Positions 1-8,369 are shown, counted from the stretch's first letter. The stretch: DNA of 14,390 nt from an uncultured Eubacteriales bacterium (GCA_949739085.1 CATIYU010000136.1:1-14390), one strand, 5' to 3'. Program-made: numbers and translations. The notes: generated by a model not told the origin, from the sequence alone.

Positions 1-1
1 T

Positions 2-3000
2 GCGGAGCTCCTGTTCCGCTCCATCCTCCTCAACCGCGTCAACTGGAACGCCAACTCCCTCAGCTACTCTGACGACGCCTCCAAGGTCTGCGACGTCATT
101 GGTCTGACGGAGATCAAGGGCGTTGTCACCGCCAACGAGTATGCCGACCTGTACGGCGACACCACTCTGGCGGAGGGCAAGACCGAGCTGCGCATGGACG
201 GCAAGGACTACCTCATCGACTACCCCTCCACCCTGGAGGACATTGGTGAGAGCCGCGTCGCCTACACGAAGGGCTCTACCGTCTTTGCTCTGTCCGATTC
301 CGGCCTGAACAAGACCTTTGAGTCCGAGAAGGTGGAGTACATCGACAACGACAGCAACTTCCTCTCCACCACCGGCCTCAAGCGGGTTGACGGTACTGAG
401 GACTACAAAAACTTCGGTGAGTACTACAGCGCCTGGACCTCCGACTGGCGGATCCGCTACGAGATCACCGTGGTGACCGGCGTTCCCGCGACGAACGCCG
501 CCGCGCCTGACATCGACGTTGACGGCGCCGCAGTCAACATCGCCCTCACCGATGTTCTGTACCGGCCGGAGTACGCTGGCTTCAGCCTGCCTCTCTCCTA
601 TAAAGACTATGCCGCCTACAGCCTGGACGGCAAGGACTGCTGGCTCCTGACGTTCTCCAAGGAGTTCCGGATTGGCGAGGAGATCGGCTCTCTCCATGAG
701 TGGAATATCCGCGAGATCTTCAACATCGCCGACCGCATCGGCACCGCCAATAACAGCAGCTACATCACTGGCGAAGTCTATGTTGGTACCACCAGCATTG
801 AGGACATCTCCGACAAGATCAGCCTCGACAAGTTCATTGCCGACTATATCAAGACTCCCACCCTGACCCGCGTCAACTTTAACGACGACGGCAACTGGCT
901 GAAGGTCATTGACAACAACGGCGACGGCGAGGCCGACTATGTCCTCAAGACCATCTACACCATGGCTCAGGTCACGAACCTGAAGGACAGCGTCATCACC
1001 CTGGACGTCAAGAATGTTGACTTCCAGTACGACAGCAGCAATAACGACGAGTACTACCCTGAGGACGGCAACGACTACATCAATGAGCTGTCCAACCAGA
1101 CGGTAGTCAGCGGCGACGAGCTGGCTGTGGGCGACGTGGTCTACTACGCCCGCATCGACGGCAAGGCCCAGACCTACAAGGCCGATGTCGTTACCGGCCA
1201 GAAGGTCACCAAGGTGGACCGCGTCAATTCCACCGCCACCTTCGCCAGCGGCGAGACCTATCTGGAGTCTGACGTACACGAGCACATCCAGAGCCCGGAG
1301 TACTACAGCACCGTGATCGGCCTCTCCGGCGCTTACAGCTACGACCTGTTCTTTGACCGCGCCGGCAACCTGGCCGCCTACCGCCAGTCCACCGGCGACA
1401 CCTTCACCCTGGTCACCGACGGCTGGTTCAACAGCACCAAGACCGGCTACGAGTACGCCGTCAAGGCCTACCTGGAGGGCGAGCAGAAGGTCGTCGACGT
1501 CAACAGCAACGGCGCTCTGTTCATCAGCGGCAATATCCGCACCCCCAACGTCAGCGTCCAGAACAACGACTGGGGCGCCATCAAGTTCCAGGGCGGTGTG
1601 GTTGAGAGCACCGGCGCTCTGGATAACGTCCCCAACGGCGAACTCAACGGCAACGGCGAGAGAGTTCGTTCCACTGTCGTCTCCCTGGGCGACAACAACG
1701 AGATTATCCCCGTGGACAGCGTGTACGGCTATAAGCAGGTCTACATGATTGCCACGGACAACAACGCCATTCCTCTCAAGAGCGAGATCTTCGGCGTGCC
1801 CTACGAGACTGACGGTGACACCGCCTACAACAGGCAGGCGGTTGCTCGGAACTTCAACATCTACCAGGACAACGGTAAGGTGGAGATCCGCGGCCTGTCC
1901 ACCACCCTCTACTACGTGGTGTATCCCACCAGCAACAACACCTACGGCGTGGAGAGCTACACCGGCTATGCCAACCTGCCTGGTAAGTACTACAACACCG
2001 GGGCGGACGTTGCCAAGGTGGAGGACGTCTACGCGGTGGGCACTCTCCAGACCCGCGCCAGCGAGTTGGAAGTGGGAGTTGAGCCCTACTTTACCGCTGA
2101 TGTGGTGGTTATCGAGCTGAACGACGCGCCCAGCGGCACCGGCGAGGAGATCTTCCTGGTGGATCTGGTGGAGTGGAGCAACGGCAGCCGCGCCGGTTCC
2201 TACACCAGCAACATCGAGAAGGCCCTGGTCATCCGCGGCGACGGTAAGTCCCAGGAGGTCTACATTGACCGCAACCGGTCCCTTGAAGCCGGTAACTTTA
2301 ATCCCGAGCAGTGGGTTAACCTCCGCTGGGCGAACCCCGGTCTGTACAAGATGTTCCCCACCGATGATCCCGAGGTGTTCTACATCACCCGCATGAGCTC
2401 TGAGGAGATCCGCGACGGCAAGTACACCGTGGGTTACTCCCGCACCAGCAACGCCATCCTGTCCCGGAACTATATCGAGCTGACCGCGCTGGAGAATCCC
2501 AGCAAACTGCCCGAGAACGACAGGATCGACTACTACAACAACTGGCGCACCTACGGCCCCATCCTCCAGGAGAACGGCACGGTGTCTACTCCCGAGCACA
2601 CCATCACCAGCAACAGCCATGTCTATGGCCTGAACTACTACTGGTGGAGCACCCGCAACGATTATGACGCCGTTCTCACCACCTACGGCGCGGACGACGG
2701 CAATCTGATCGACTACGTGGGCGAGCAGGTCGACAAGAGCCTGACCAACGGCGGCTGCTATAACCACAACGAGTATCTGCGCGAGCACACGGAGAGCCAG
2801 ACCAACAGCAACTACCGCTACTGGAACAACAACCGGATGCTGGTGCACTACGATGGCAGCGGCAATGTGATCTACGCCATCTCCTTCGCCAACATCGACC
2901 CGTATAACGTTGACCGCAGCTTTGCCCGCGATGTGTGGGAGCGGATCCTGCCCGCGGATGCGGACGCGGCGGCCCTCAACAGCGTCTTCGGTACGTTCTA

Positions 3001-6000
3001 CGGCCGGGAGTTTGGCCTTAACAAGTCCGGCGCTATCGACCCTGCCAACGGCGAGGTCACTGTGACCTATGCCGATGCCAAGGCGGCCCTTCGGATCGAT
3101 TCCAGCGTTCTGAAGCTGGACAGCAAGTTCCACGACAACTGGACCTACACCCTGGACAAGGCTTGGCCCGAAGTCAACACCCTGGTTGCCGGCGGAATTA
3201 CGTACAAGCTGACGGTCACCAGCCGCACCGACGCGTCCAAGGTCTTCACCTTCACCCTGAAGCAGGAAGCGGCTGACACCCAGAACGCTTTCACCCTGGA
3301 TGGAAACAGCGAGGCCCAGTTCATTACCAACATCGGTAAGATCGACGCCAACAACGCCATCACAGTGGTGGGCTCCAAGATGAGCATTCAGGACTTTGTC
3401 CGCAATGTTGAGCGGGACGCCAAGGACAAGGACGTGCTGGAGAAGGCTGCCTTCTCCTGGACCTTCATTGACGACAACGGCATCATTCCTCAGGAGAACT
3501 GGAGCAACTACAACATGAACGGCACTGAGCTGAAGGCTTGGTACCTGGTGGTTACCTCCGAGGCCGGTGTGCCCAACTTCTATCAGTGGGACAGCAACAC
3601 GGCTCTGACCAGCGCTGTGGTCCTGGTTGTCGAGGAGAACGACGGCCTGGAGCTGCCCGGTCTGCCCGGCGTCATCGCCAAGTTCATCACAGTCAATCCT
3701 GACGGCTCTTACGACGTCGAGGTCGTGGCCCCTGCTGGTCTGACCCCCGTTGTGCTTGTCAATGGCAATGTGTACGGGATGACCCGTCAGCCCGGCCGCG
3801 CCGGTGTGGTCACTTGGACCTGCCATCTGACTGCGGAGCAAGTGGGCGGCGCCAGCGTGATCTATGTCCGCGGCATCCGCTCTGAGGACGACCCCATCCC
3901 CGAGACCCCCGTTACGCCTCCTGAGGAGATCACCGGCGCCGATCTGGGCGTTGTGGACCCGAAGGGCGGCGTGAGCGTGGACAACGAGACGGACTCCATC
4001 ACCATCGAGATCGCCGGGGGCGAGGAGATCACCGCCGCTGAGCTGCTGGAGGCCCTGAAGAAGGCCGAAGACGCCACGGTTGTGATCGTCGATGAGAACG
4101 GCGAGCCGGTGGAGGGTACCGCCGTGCTGACCAACGGCAACAAGGTCGTGGTCACCAACGGCGAGGATTCCGCCGAGTACACCATCACCATCACCGAGAA
4201 GAGCGAGACCGAGGACCCCACCGTCACCGTGGAGTTCGTTGACGCTGAGAGCGAGCCCGTTGACGGGACCATCGCCAGCGCTGACGAGTGGGTGATTGAC
4301 GGGGAGACCTGGACCACTGCGCTCACCATTGATGAGAACTATGTGATCGAGGGCGAGCCTGTGACCGACACCGAGGCTGTGGCCTCTGTTGAGGGCTCCA
4401 CCCTGACCGTCACCGGCGTGACCGGGGACACCGTTGTTACCATCACCGTAAAGGCGAAGGACGGCGGCGACACCGAGTTCACCCCCAACGAGACGATTCA
4501 GGCTATTCTCGAGTCCAGCAGCTACAAGTTCTACGCCTACAACAACGGCAAGTCTGAGACTTCTGAGATTACCGCTGAGCAGGCTGAAACCGCCCTGGCT
4601 ACCGCCATTGCGGAGGCCAACGAGAAGACCATCGACGATGTGAAGAGCATTGAGATGACTGACGGCGTGGCGATTGTCACCTTCGCGGACGGCTCCAAGA
4701 AGTCCGCCACCTATGAGAACACTGCGGCTACCAACGGCAGCATGAAGAAGGCTATCGCCCTCTACAAGGTCACCCTGAACGGGACCGAGATCCTCGGCTA
4801 CTACCAAGGCGGCGCGGCCAGAGACGTGGCCACCAACCTCGACGAGGGAACCTTGCTTGTGCCTGCGGCCAGTATTGCCCTTATTGGCAACAGTGGTAGT
4901 GCTATTACGGTTGATGAGGAGAAGGTCGCAAGTGTGACCCTTGCTGCTGCTGACATGGATCTGAAGGTTGCCGTTAAGTTGACCGTGACTGCGACAGACT
5001 TTGATTCCATTGAGTACAAGGATCCTGCTACTGATGACTGGACTGATGTTACCGCTTACACTGACGGTACCATCTACGCCCAGACTGACGCCCGGCTGCG
5101 CCTCCAGGAGGCCACCGCAACTGCCGCGAATGTCACTGCTAATGTAGCAGTGGACGGCAAGGCCCTTGAAACTCCCGTCATCACTGGCGACGGTACCACC
5201 GAAAACAAGGTCGTTGTCGATGTCAGCGCCCTGATTGCTGCCGACGATGCCGATGTCGCTGGGATCACCATTACCAAGGTTATCAGCTACAACTTCGTGT
5301 TGGATGGCGTTGCGGTGACGGAGACCTACAAGCACAGTGACGGCAAGCTGTACCTGGTTCTGGATGCGGTGAACTCTTGGGATACGCCTGTAGGGTATCA
5401 AGCTATTGCTGCCACTACTCCGACTCTTGGCATGAATGCAACTACGTATGGAAGTGCTGCAAAGTCTGTGAGTCTTCCCGGTAAGATTGGTACCTACCTG
5501 GATACCACCAGTTTCGTGAGCACGATCCAGGCCGATGGTAAAATCTATATCGGCTCTCTGGTTAAGGTCACCTTCGAGAACGGCACTTTGAATGGTGCTG
5601 CCTCCGCTTCTGTGACTCCGGTGTGGACCAACCCCGCTGGAACTGAGGTCACTGGTTCTGCGGTTACTGTCGCCAACAACGCCGAAGCGGTGATGTACTT
5701 TGTAAAGGGCGTTAAGCTGCCCCTCACCGCTAGCGCTGCTAACAAGGACCTGATCGCTAAGACCGGCGATCCTGTTGTGACCACTCCTATCGCCGAGGTG
5801 AACGCCCCTGGCGCTGTCGCTACTGGCAACTATGTTGTGAGCGAGACCGTCGTCATTGGTACCCTCAACGCTGTGGCCACCACCACAACCCTCTTAGTTA
5901 CGGACTTTTCCTATGGCGGTACTGCCGACAAGCTTGGTGGTGCTACATTCACCGTGACTGGCTTTGACTTCACTGATGCGGGAGTGACTTGGGAGGGTGT

Positions 6001-6214
6001 TGATGCCCCCGCAACTACGGATGTTGAAAACAAAGCCTATGACGTGACTATCACTGGCGTTGCGGTTGCTGAGGACTATGTGATCCACAACCTCGTTCTC
6101 ATCACTGCGAGTGCTGAAGATACGCAGGAGGCAAGTGTTACTGGAAACATTGCTTTCGAGCTTCAGGCTGACGGAACCTATACGTTTACACTGACCATCA
6201 CCCCCAAGGCTTAA
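2..6214 (+). CDS. Giant modular surface (S-layer-like) protein, 5' end outside window
   Basis: The frame is open from position 2, so the gene starts left of the window; the ATG at 194 is internal. At least 2070 residues are visible, ending at TAA 6212-6214. The protein is beta-rich and acidic, with Thr, Val, Tyr, Asp and Asn abundant and only about four Cys. Residues 304-312 (911-937) form a DxNxDGxxD loop like those of EF-hand or dockerin Ca sites. An Asn/Tyr/Trp-rich block lies at about 2521-2990. Cadherin-like or Ig-like strands appear near 3050-3260 (YKLTVTS...FTFTLKQ) and 3940-4200 (KVVVTNGEDSAEYTITI), on either side of a Pro-rich hinge at about 3888-3945. More Ig-like modules follow to the C-terminus. 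No LPXTG signal or C-terminal membrane helix is seen, so anchoring is probably N-terminal and off-window, possibly by SLH domains; the first visible residues (AELLFRSILLNRVNW) could be the tail of such a domain. This is inference. Codon usage changes near 4850. The exact function is not recognised. Confidence 0.93.
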   Translation, partial: AELLFRSILLNRVNWNANSLSYSDDASKVCDVIGLTEIKGVVTANEYADLYGDTTLAEGKTELRMDGKDYLIDYPSTLEDIGESRVAYTKGSTVFALSDSGLNKTFESEKVEYIDNDSNFLSTTGLKRVDGTEDYKNFGEYYSAWTSDWRIRYEITVVTGVPATNAAAPDIDVDGAAVNIALTDVLYRPEYAGFSLPLSYKDYAAYSLDGKDCWLLTFSKEFRIGEEIGSLHEWNIREIFNIADRIGTANNSSYITGEVYVGTTSIEDISDKISLDKFIADYIKTPTLTRVNFNDDGNWLKVIDNNGDGEADYVLKTIYTMAQVTNLKDSVITLDVKNVDFQYDSSNNDEYYPEDGNDYINELSNQTVVSGDELAVGDVVYYARIDGKAQTYKADVVTGQKVTKVDRVNSTATFASGETYLESDVHEHIQSPEYYSTVIGLSGAYSYDLFFDRAGNLAAYRQSTGDTFTLVTDGWFNSTKTGYEYAVKAYLEGEQKVVDVNSNGALFISGNIRTPNVSVQNNDWGAIKFQGGVVESTGALDNVPNGELNGNGERVRSTVVSLGDNNEIIPVDSVYGYKQVYMIATDNNAIPLKSEIFGVPYETDGDTAYNRQAVARNFNIYQDNGKVEIRGLSTTLYYVVYPTSNNTYGVESYTGYANLPGKYYNTGADVAKVEDVYAVGTLQTRASELEVGVEPYFTADVVVIELNDAPSGTGEEIFLVDLVEWSNGSRAGSYTSNIEKALVIRGDGKSQEVYIDRNRSLEAGNFNPEQWVNLRWANPGLYKMFPTDDPEVFYITRMSSEEIRDGKYTVGYSRTSNAILSRNYIELTALENPSKLPENDRIDYYNNWRTYGPILQENGTVSTPEHTITSNSHVYGLNYYWWSTRNDYDAVLTTYGADDGNLIDYVGEQVDKSLTNGGCYNHNEYLREHTESQTNSNYRYWNNNRMLVHYDGSGNVIYAISFANIDPYNVDRSFARDVWERILPADADAAALNSVFGTFYGREFGLNKSGAIDPANGEVTVTYADAKAALRIDSSVLKLDSKFHDNWTYTLDKAWPEVNTLVAGGITYKLTVTSRTDASKVFTFTLKQEAADTQNAFTLDGNSEAQFITNIGKIDANNAITVVGSKMSIQDFVRNVERDAKDKDVLEKAAFSWTFIDDNGIIPQENWSNYNMNGTELKAWYLVVTSEAGVPNFYQWDSNTALTSAVVLVVEENDGLELPGLPGVIAKFITVNPDGSYDVEVVAPAGLTPVVLVNGNVYGMTRQPGRAGVVTWTCHLTAEQVGGASVIYVRGIRSEDDPIPETPVTPPEEITGADLGVVDPKGGVSVDNETDSITIEIAGGEEITAAELLEALKKAEDATVVIVDENGEPVEGTAVLTNGNKVVVTNGEDSAEYTITITEKSETEDPTVTVEFVDAESEPVDGTIASADEWVIDGETWTTALTIDENYVIEGEPVTDTEAVASVEGSTLTVTGVTGDTVVTITVKAKDGGDTEFTPNETIQAILESSSYKFYAYNNGKSETSEITAEQAETALATAIAEANEKTIDDVKSIEMTDGVAIVTFADGSKKSATYENTAATNGSMKKAIALYKVTLNGTEILGYYQGGAARDVATNLDEGTLLVPAASIALIGNSGSAITVDEEKVASVTLAAADMDLKVAVKLTVTATDFDSIEYKDPATDDWTDVTAYTDGTIYAQTDARLRLQEATATAANVTANVAVDGKALETPVITGDGTTENKVVVDVSALIAADDADVAGITITKVISYNFVLDGVAVTETYKHSDGKLYLVLDAVNSWDTPVGYQAIAATTPTLGMNATTYGSAAKSVSLPGKIGTYLDTTSFVSTIQADGKIYIGSLVKVTFENGTLNGAASASVTPVWTNPAGTEVTGSAVTVANNAEAVMYFVKGVKLPLTASAANKDLIAKTGDPVVTTPIAEVNAPGAVATGNYVVSETVVIGTLNAVATTTTLLVTDFSYGGTADKLGGATFTVTGFDFTDAGVTWEGVDAPATTDVENKAYDVTITGVAVAEDYVIHNLVLITASAEDTQEASVTGNIAFELQADGTYTFTLTITPKA

Positions 6215-6259
6215 ATCTTCTGATAGTTGTAAGCAATTTAGGTCTCTAGGCAAAACCTT

Positions 6260-6295
6260 CCCCCCAAGGGCTTCGGCCCTTGGGGGGTCCTTTTA
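6260..6295. terminator. Bidirectional rho-independent terminator between convergent genes
   Basis: A perfect 12-bp stem (6260-6271 with 6276-6287) closes a TTCG tetraloop inside the stabilising C(TTCG)G context. On the + strand it is followed by TCCTTTTACTT and serves the giant surface gene. On the - strand the following sequence is AAGGTTTTGCC, so the hairpin can also stop the convergent tail-fibre-like gene, whose stop codon (6293-6295) lies in the + strand T-tract. Confidence 0.9.
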
Positions 6296-6793
6296 CTTGA
6301 AGGCGATATAGTCGTAGATCCGTTTGGACTCGGTGAGGATGGGGCAGTAGGAGTGGTAAGGCATGACCTTGAAGCCGGTGCTGGTCAGCTCTATGGTGTG
6401 GAAGAGCAGGTTCCCGGCGGTGGCGCAGCCGTAGAGGTTGAAATATTTGATGCCCGCCTGGTCGCTGGCCTCCCGGTTGCCGGTGACGATCAGGAATTTC
6501 GGTTTAAAGCCCAGCTGAATGGTCATAGCCTCGCCGGTGCCGGTGTAGGTACCGGTGACATAGGGCCTCCCGGAGAGGGCCTGATTGGCGGTGGACTGAG
6601 CGCTGCTGGCGGCAGACTGGGCGCTGCTGGCGGCGGATTTGGCGGAATTGGCGGTGGACTGGGCTCTGGCGGCGGCGGACTTGGCGTCGGCAATGTTGGC
6701 GTCGATGTTGTTCATGGCGGCGTTGAAATCGTCCATCATGATACGGTCGCTCTTGACCCACTGGGGCAGGTGGCAGTTGTTGGTGTAATCCAT
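6293..6793 (-). CDS. Small phage-tail-fibre-like protein with Ala/Ser coiled coil
   Basis: The product is 166 aa with three visible parts. Residues 1-30 (MDYTNNCHLPQWVKSDRI...) resemble the N-terminal leader common to small tail-fibre or collar-like proteins of Clostridia, where 'LPQW..SDR..M.DFN' recurs. Residues about 31-75 are an Ala/Ser/Gln heptad coiled coil encoded by tandem 21-bp units. Residues about 76-166 are a beta-rich tip with 'GTYTGTGEAMTIQLGF.PKFLIV', the pattern of a tail-fibre C-terminal domain. The start is fixed by AAAGGAG (6802-6808), 8 nt upstream of ATG. There are no other phage genes nearby, so it may be an orphan prophage remnant or a domesticated adhesin. It converges on the giant surface gene and shares its terminator. 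The assignment is by resemblance and the function is unproven. Confidence 0.8.
   Translation of the reverse strand: MDYTNNCHLPQWVKSDRIMMDDFNAAMNNIDANIADAKSAAARAQSTANSAKSAASSAQSAASSAQSTANQALSGRPYVTGTYTGTGEAMTIQLGFKPKFLIVTGNREASDQAGIKYFNLYGCATAGNLLFHTIELTSTGFKVMPYHSYCPILTESKRIYDYIAFK
6591..6674. repeat. Four imperfect 21-bp tandem units encoding coiled-coil heptads
   Basis: Units lie at 6591-6611, 6612-6632, 6633-6653 and 6654-6674. The first two differ at only a few positions. Each unit is seven codons, one heptad of the Ala/Ser/Gln coiled coil in the minus-strand gene (AQSTANS, AKSAASS, AQSAASS, AQSTANQ). Gain or loss of a unit would lengthen or shorten the stalk by one heptad without a frameshift. 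Confidence 0.85.
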
Positions 6794-6801
6794 GCTGTTT
6801 T

Positions 6802-6808
6802 CTCCTTT
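6802..6808 (-). promoter_or_regulatory. Ribosome binding site of the tail-fibre-like gene
   Basis: AAAGGAG on the minus strand lies 8 nt before the ATG at 6793. It rules out overlapping minus-strand frames as the real gene here. Confidence 0.85.
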
Positions 6809-6822
6809 TTATGTTGATTTGT

Positions 6823-6864
6823 CCGGCGGAAAACCGGTACACATATGGTGTGTACCGGCGGAAA
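6823..6864. promoter_or_regulatory. Perfect palindrome with flanking direct repeats in a divergent intergenic region
   Basis: CCGGTACACA (6834-6843) and TGTGTACCGG (6849-6858) are exact inverted arms around TATGG. Copies of CCGGCGGAAA flank the palindrome at 6823-6832 and 6855-6864. It sits between two divergent genes and could be an operator for either, an mRNA leader hairpin, or part of a dispersed repeat. No T-tract follows on either strand, so a terminator is unlikely. No convincing sigma-A promoter was found in the 168-bp gap. Confidence 0.6.
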
Positions 6865-6943
6865 GTCGCACGGGGGTGTGCAACGGCAAAAGGCACAAAA
6901 AGGTCTTTTTTCCGGGTATGGACAATAGGATATTAAGAAAAAA

Positions 6944-6952
6944 GAGGGGAGG
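6944..6952 (+). promoter_or_regulatory. Ribosome binding site of the LysM-GH18 gene
   Basis: GAGGGGAGG ends 9 nt before the ATG at 6962 and fixes the start immediately ahead of the first LysM domain. Confidence 0.8.
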
Positions 6953-6961
6953 CAGAGACCC

Positions 6962-8239
6962 ATGGAAATACATGTTGTGCGGCCCGGGGAGACGCTCTGG
7001 ACCATCGCGGGGATGTACGGAGGGGCCCCGCCGCTGCTGGCGGCGGCCAACGGGGTGCCGGAGGACGGCGCTCTGGCGGTGGGGCAGACCATTGCGGTGC
7101 AGCAGGTGCGGACGTTCCACATTGTGCAGCCGGGTCAGACCCTTGCGTCCATCGCCGGGGCCTACGGCATACCGCTGCGGGAACTGTACCGGAACAACTA
7201 CCAGCTGGGGGGCCGTCCGGACATACGGCCGGGGCAGAAGCTGGTGATCGCTTATGAGGGGGAGCGGCTGGGCGGGGCGTATACCAACGGCTACGCCTAT
7301 CCGTTCATCCAGGGGCCGCTGCTGGCGGCGGAGCTGCCCTACATGAGCTACCTCACGCCCTTCACCTACGGCATCACCGCCCAGGGGGACCTGCTGCCCC
7401 TGGACGACTGGGCGCTGTTGGAGGCGGCCCGCCGTCTGGGCACGGCGGGGGTGATGCACCTGTCCACCCTGACGGAGGATGGCTCCTTTTCCAGCGAGCG
7501 GGCGGCGGCGCTCCTGTGGGACGGCCCCCAGCGGCGTTCGCTGGCCGGACAGGTGAAGGCTGTTATGGCGGAGAAGGGGTACCAGGGGCTGGACGTGGAT
7601 TTTGAGTATGTCCCCGGGGCTCTGCGGGAGGCGTACGCGTCGTTCATTGCCCAGCTGCGGGAGCGTCTTGCGCCCCGTGGGTGGCCGGTGACGGTGGCGC
7701 TGGCGCCCAAGACCCATCCGGACCAGCCGGGACTGCTGTACGAGGCCCACGACTACGCGCTGTTGGGGGCGGCGGCGGACTTTGTGCTGCTAATGACCTA
7801 CGAGTGGGGGTATACCTACGGCCCGCCCATGGCGGTTGCGCCGCTGCCCAACGTGCGGCAGGTCCTGGACTATGCGGTAACGGAGATTCCCCGGGAGAAA
7901 ATCTACCTGGGCGTCCCCAACTACGGCTATGACTGGCCGCTGCCCTTCCGCCAGGGGGAGACGAAGGCCCGGTCGATCTCCAACCAGGAGGCGGTGTCTA
8001 TCGCCGTGGCCCAGGGGGCGGAGATTCAGTATGACGGGGCCGCCCAGAGCCCCTGGTTCCGCTACACGGAGGCGGGGATCGTCCACGAGGTCTGGTTTGA
8101 GGACGCCCGGAGCATGTCCGCCAAGTTGGCGCTGATCCAGGAGTACGGCCTCCGGGGCGCGGGATACTGGAATCTGATGCGGCCCTACCCCCAGGGATGG
8201 ACGGTACTCAACGCGCTCTACAGCGTCCAGGACGGATAA
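6962..8239 (+). CDS. LysM-LysM-GH18 N-acetylglucosaminidase, SleL/YaaH-like (spore cortex lytic type)
   Basis: The product is 425 aa, close to the length of Bacillus SleL/YaaH. Two LysM peptidoglycan-binding domains occupy residues about 2-47 (VVRPGETLWTIAGMYG) and 53-97 (IVQPGQTLASIAGAYG). A glycoside hydrolase family 18 barrel fills about 103-420. The catalytic DxDxE is intact (D211, D213, E215), with E215 the expected acid/base. The first Asp of the longer DGxDxDxE pattern is Gln (Q208). Downstream barrel signatures include MTYEWGYTYGPP and GAGYWNL. There is no classical signal peptide, as in SleL and YaaH, which are placed in the spore coat. In that family the enzyme cleaves cortex peptidoglycan fragments during germination. 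A vegetative wall hydrolase with the same architecture is the alternative. It is apparently monocistronic. Confidence 0.93.
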   Translation: MEIHVVRPGETLWTIAGMYGGAPPLLAAANGVPEDGALAVGQTIAVQQVRTFHIVQPGQTLASIAGAYGIPLRELYRNNYQLGGRPDIRPGQKLVIAYEGERLGGAYTNGYAYPFIQGPLLAAELPYMSYLTPFTYGITAQGDLLPLDDWALLEAARRLGTAGVMHLSTLTEDGSFSSERAAALLWDGPQRRSLAGQVKAVMAEKGYQGLDVDFEYVPGALREAYASFIAQLRERLAPRGWPVTVALAPKTHPDQPGLLYEAHDYALLGAAADFVLLMTYEWGYTYGPPMAVAPLPNVRQVLDYAVTEIPREKIYLGVPNYGYDWPLPFRQGETKARSISNQEAVSIAVAQGAEIQYDGAAQSPWFRYTEAGIVHEVWFEDARSMSAKLALIQEYGLRGAGYWNLMRPYPQGWTVLNALYSVQDG

Positions 8240-8241
8240 AT

Positions 8242-8279
8242 AGGAAGAGCCGGGACCCAGATGGGTCCCGGCTCTTCCT
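8242..8279 (+). terminator. Perfect 17-bp hairpin after the LysM-GH18 gene, without a U-tract
   Basis: AGGAAGAGCCGGGACCC (8242-8258) pairs perfectly with 8263-8279 around an AGAT loop, starting 3 nt after the stop codon. The downstream sequence is GTAGATAGGAAAAG with no T-run, so it is an atypical intrinsic terminator or an mRNA 3'-end stabiliser. Confidence 0.65.
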
Positions 8280-8348
8280 GTAGATAGGAAAAGAGAGAGG
8301 GAGAAAAGAGAGTTCATTTCTGAACAACTTCATCATAGTACACGCGGG

Positions 8349-8369
8349 CGGGGAAGTCAACCTTCCCCG
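8349..8369. repeat. Short inverted repeat in the intergenic region
   Basis: CGGGGAAG (8349-8356) and CTTCCCCG (8362-8369) are exact 8-bp arms with a 5-nt loop, about 55 bp upstream of the MarR operon -35. There is no T-tract. It may be an upstream regulatory site or a chance hairpin. The rest of 8280-8423 holds a purine-only run (8286-8312) and a small GTTCA-TTTC-TGAAC inverted repeat (8312-8325), with no visible gene. Confidence 0.45.

Noticed and set aside
3862..4329. 155-codon minus-strand Ser/Thr/Val-rich frame
   Set aside because: The composition mirrors the Asp/Glu/Thr-rich sense protein; no RBS or domain.
6353..6817. 154-codon plus-strand Gly/Val-rich frame over the tail-fibre-like gene
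   Set aside because: Low-complexity Gly repeats are the reverse of the Ala/Ser heptads; the minus-strand gene has the perfect RBS.
6908..6936. Possible promoter for the LysM-GH18 gene (TATTAA at 6931-6936)
   Set aside because: No acceptable -35 at 16-18 bp, and no clear sigma-E, -G or -K pattern.
6809..7750. Long minus-strand open frame (313 codons) opposite the LysM-GH18 gene
   Set aside because: Arg/Pro/Gln-rich with no domain. It is antisense to a gene with intact LysM and GH18 motifs; a GC-rich shadow.
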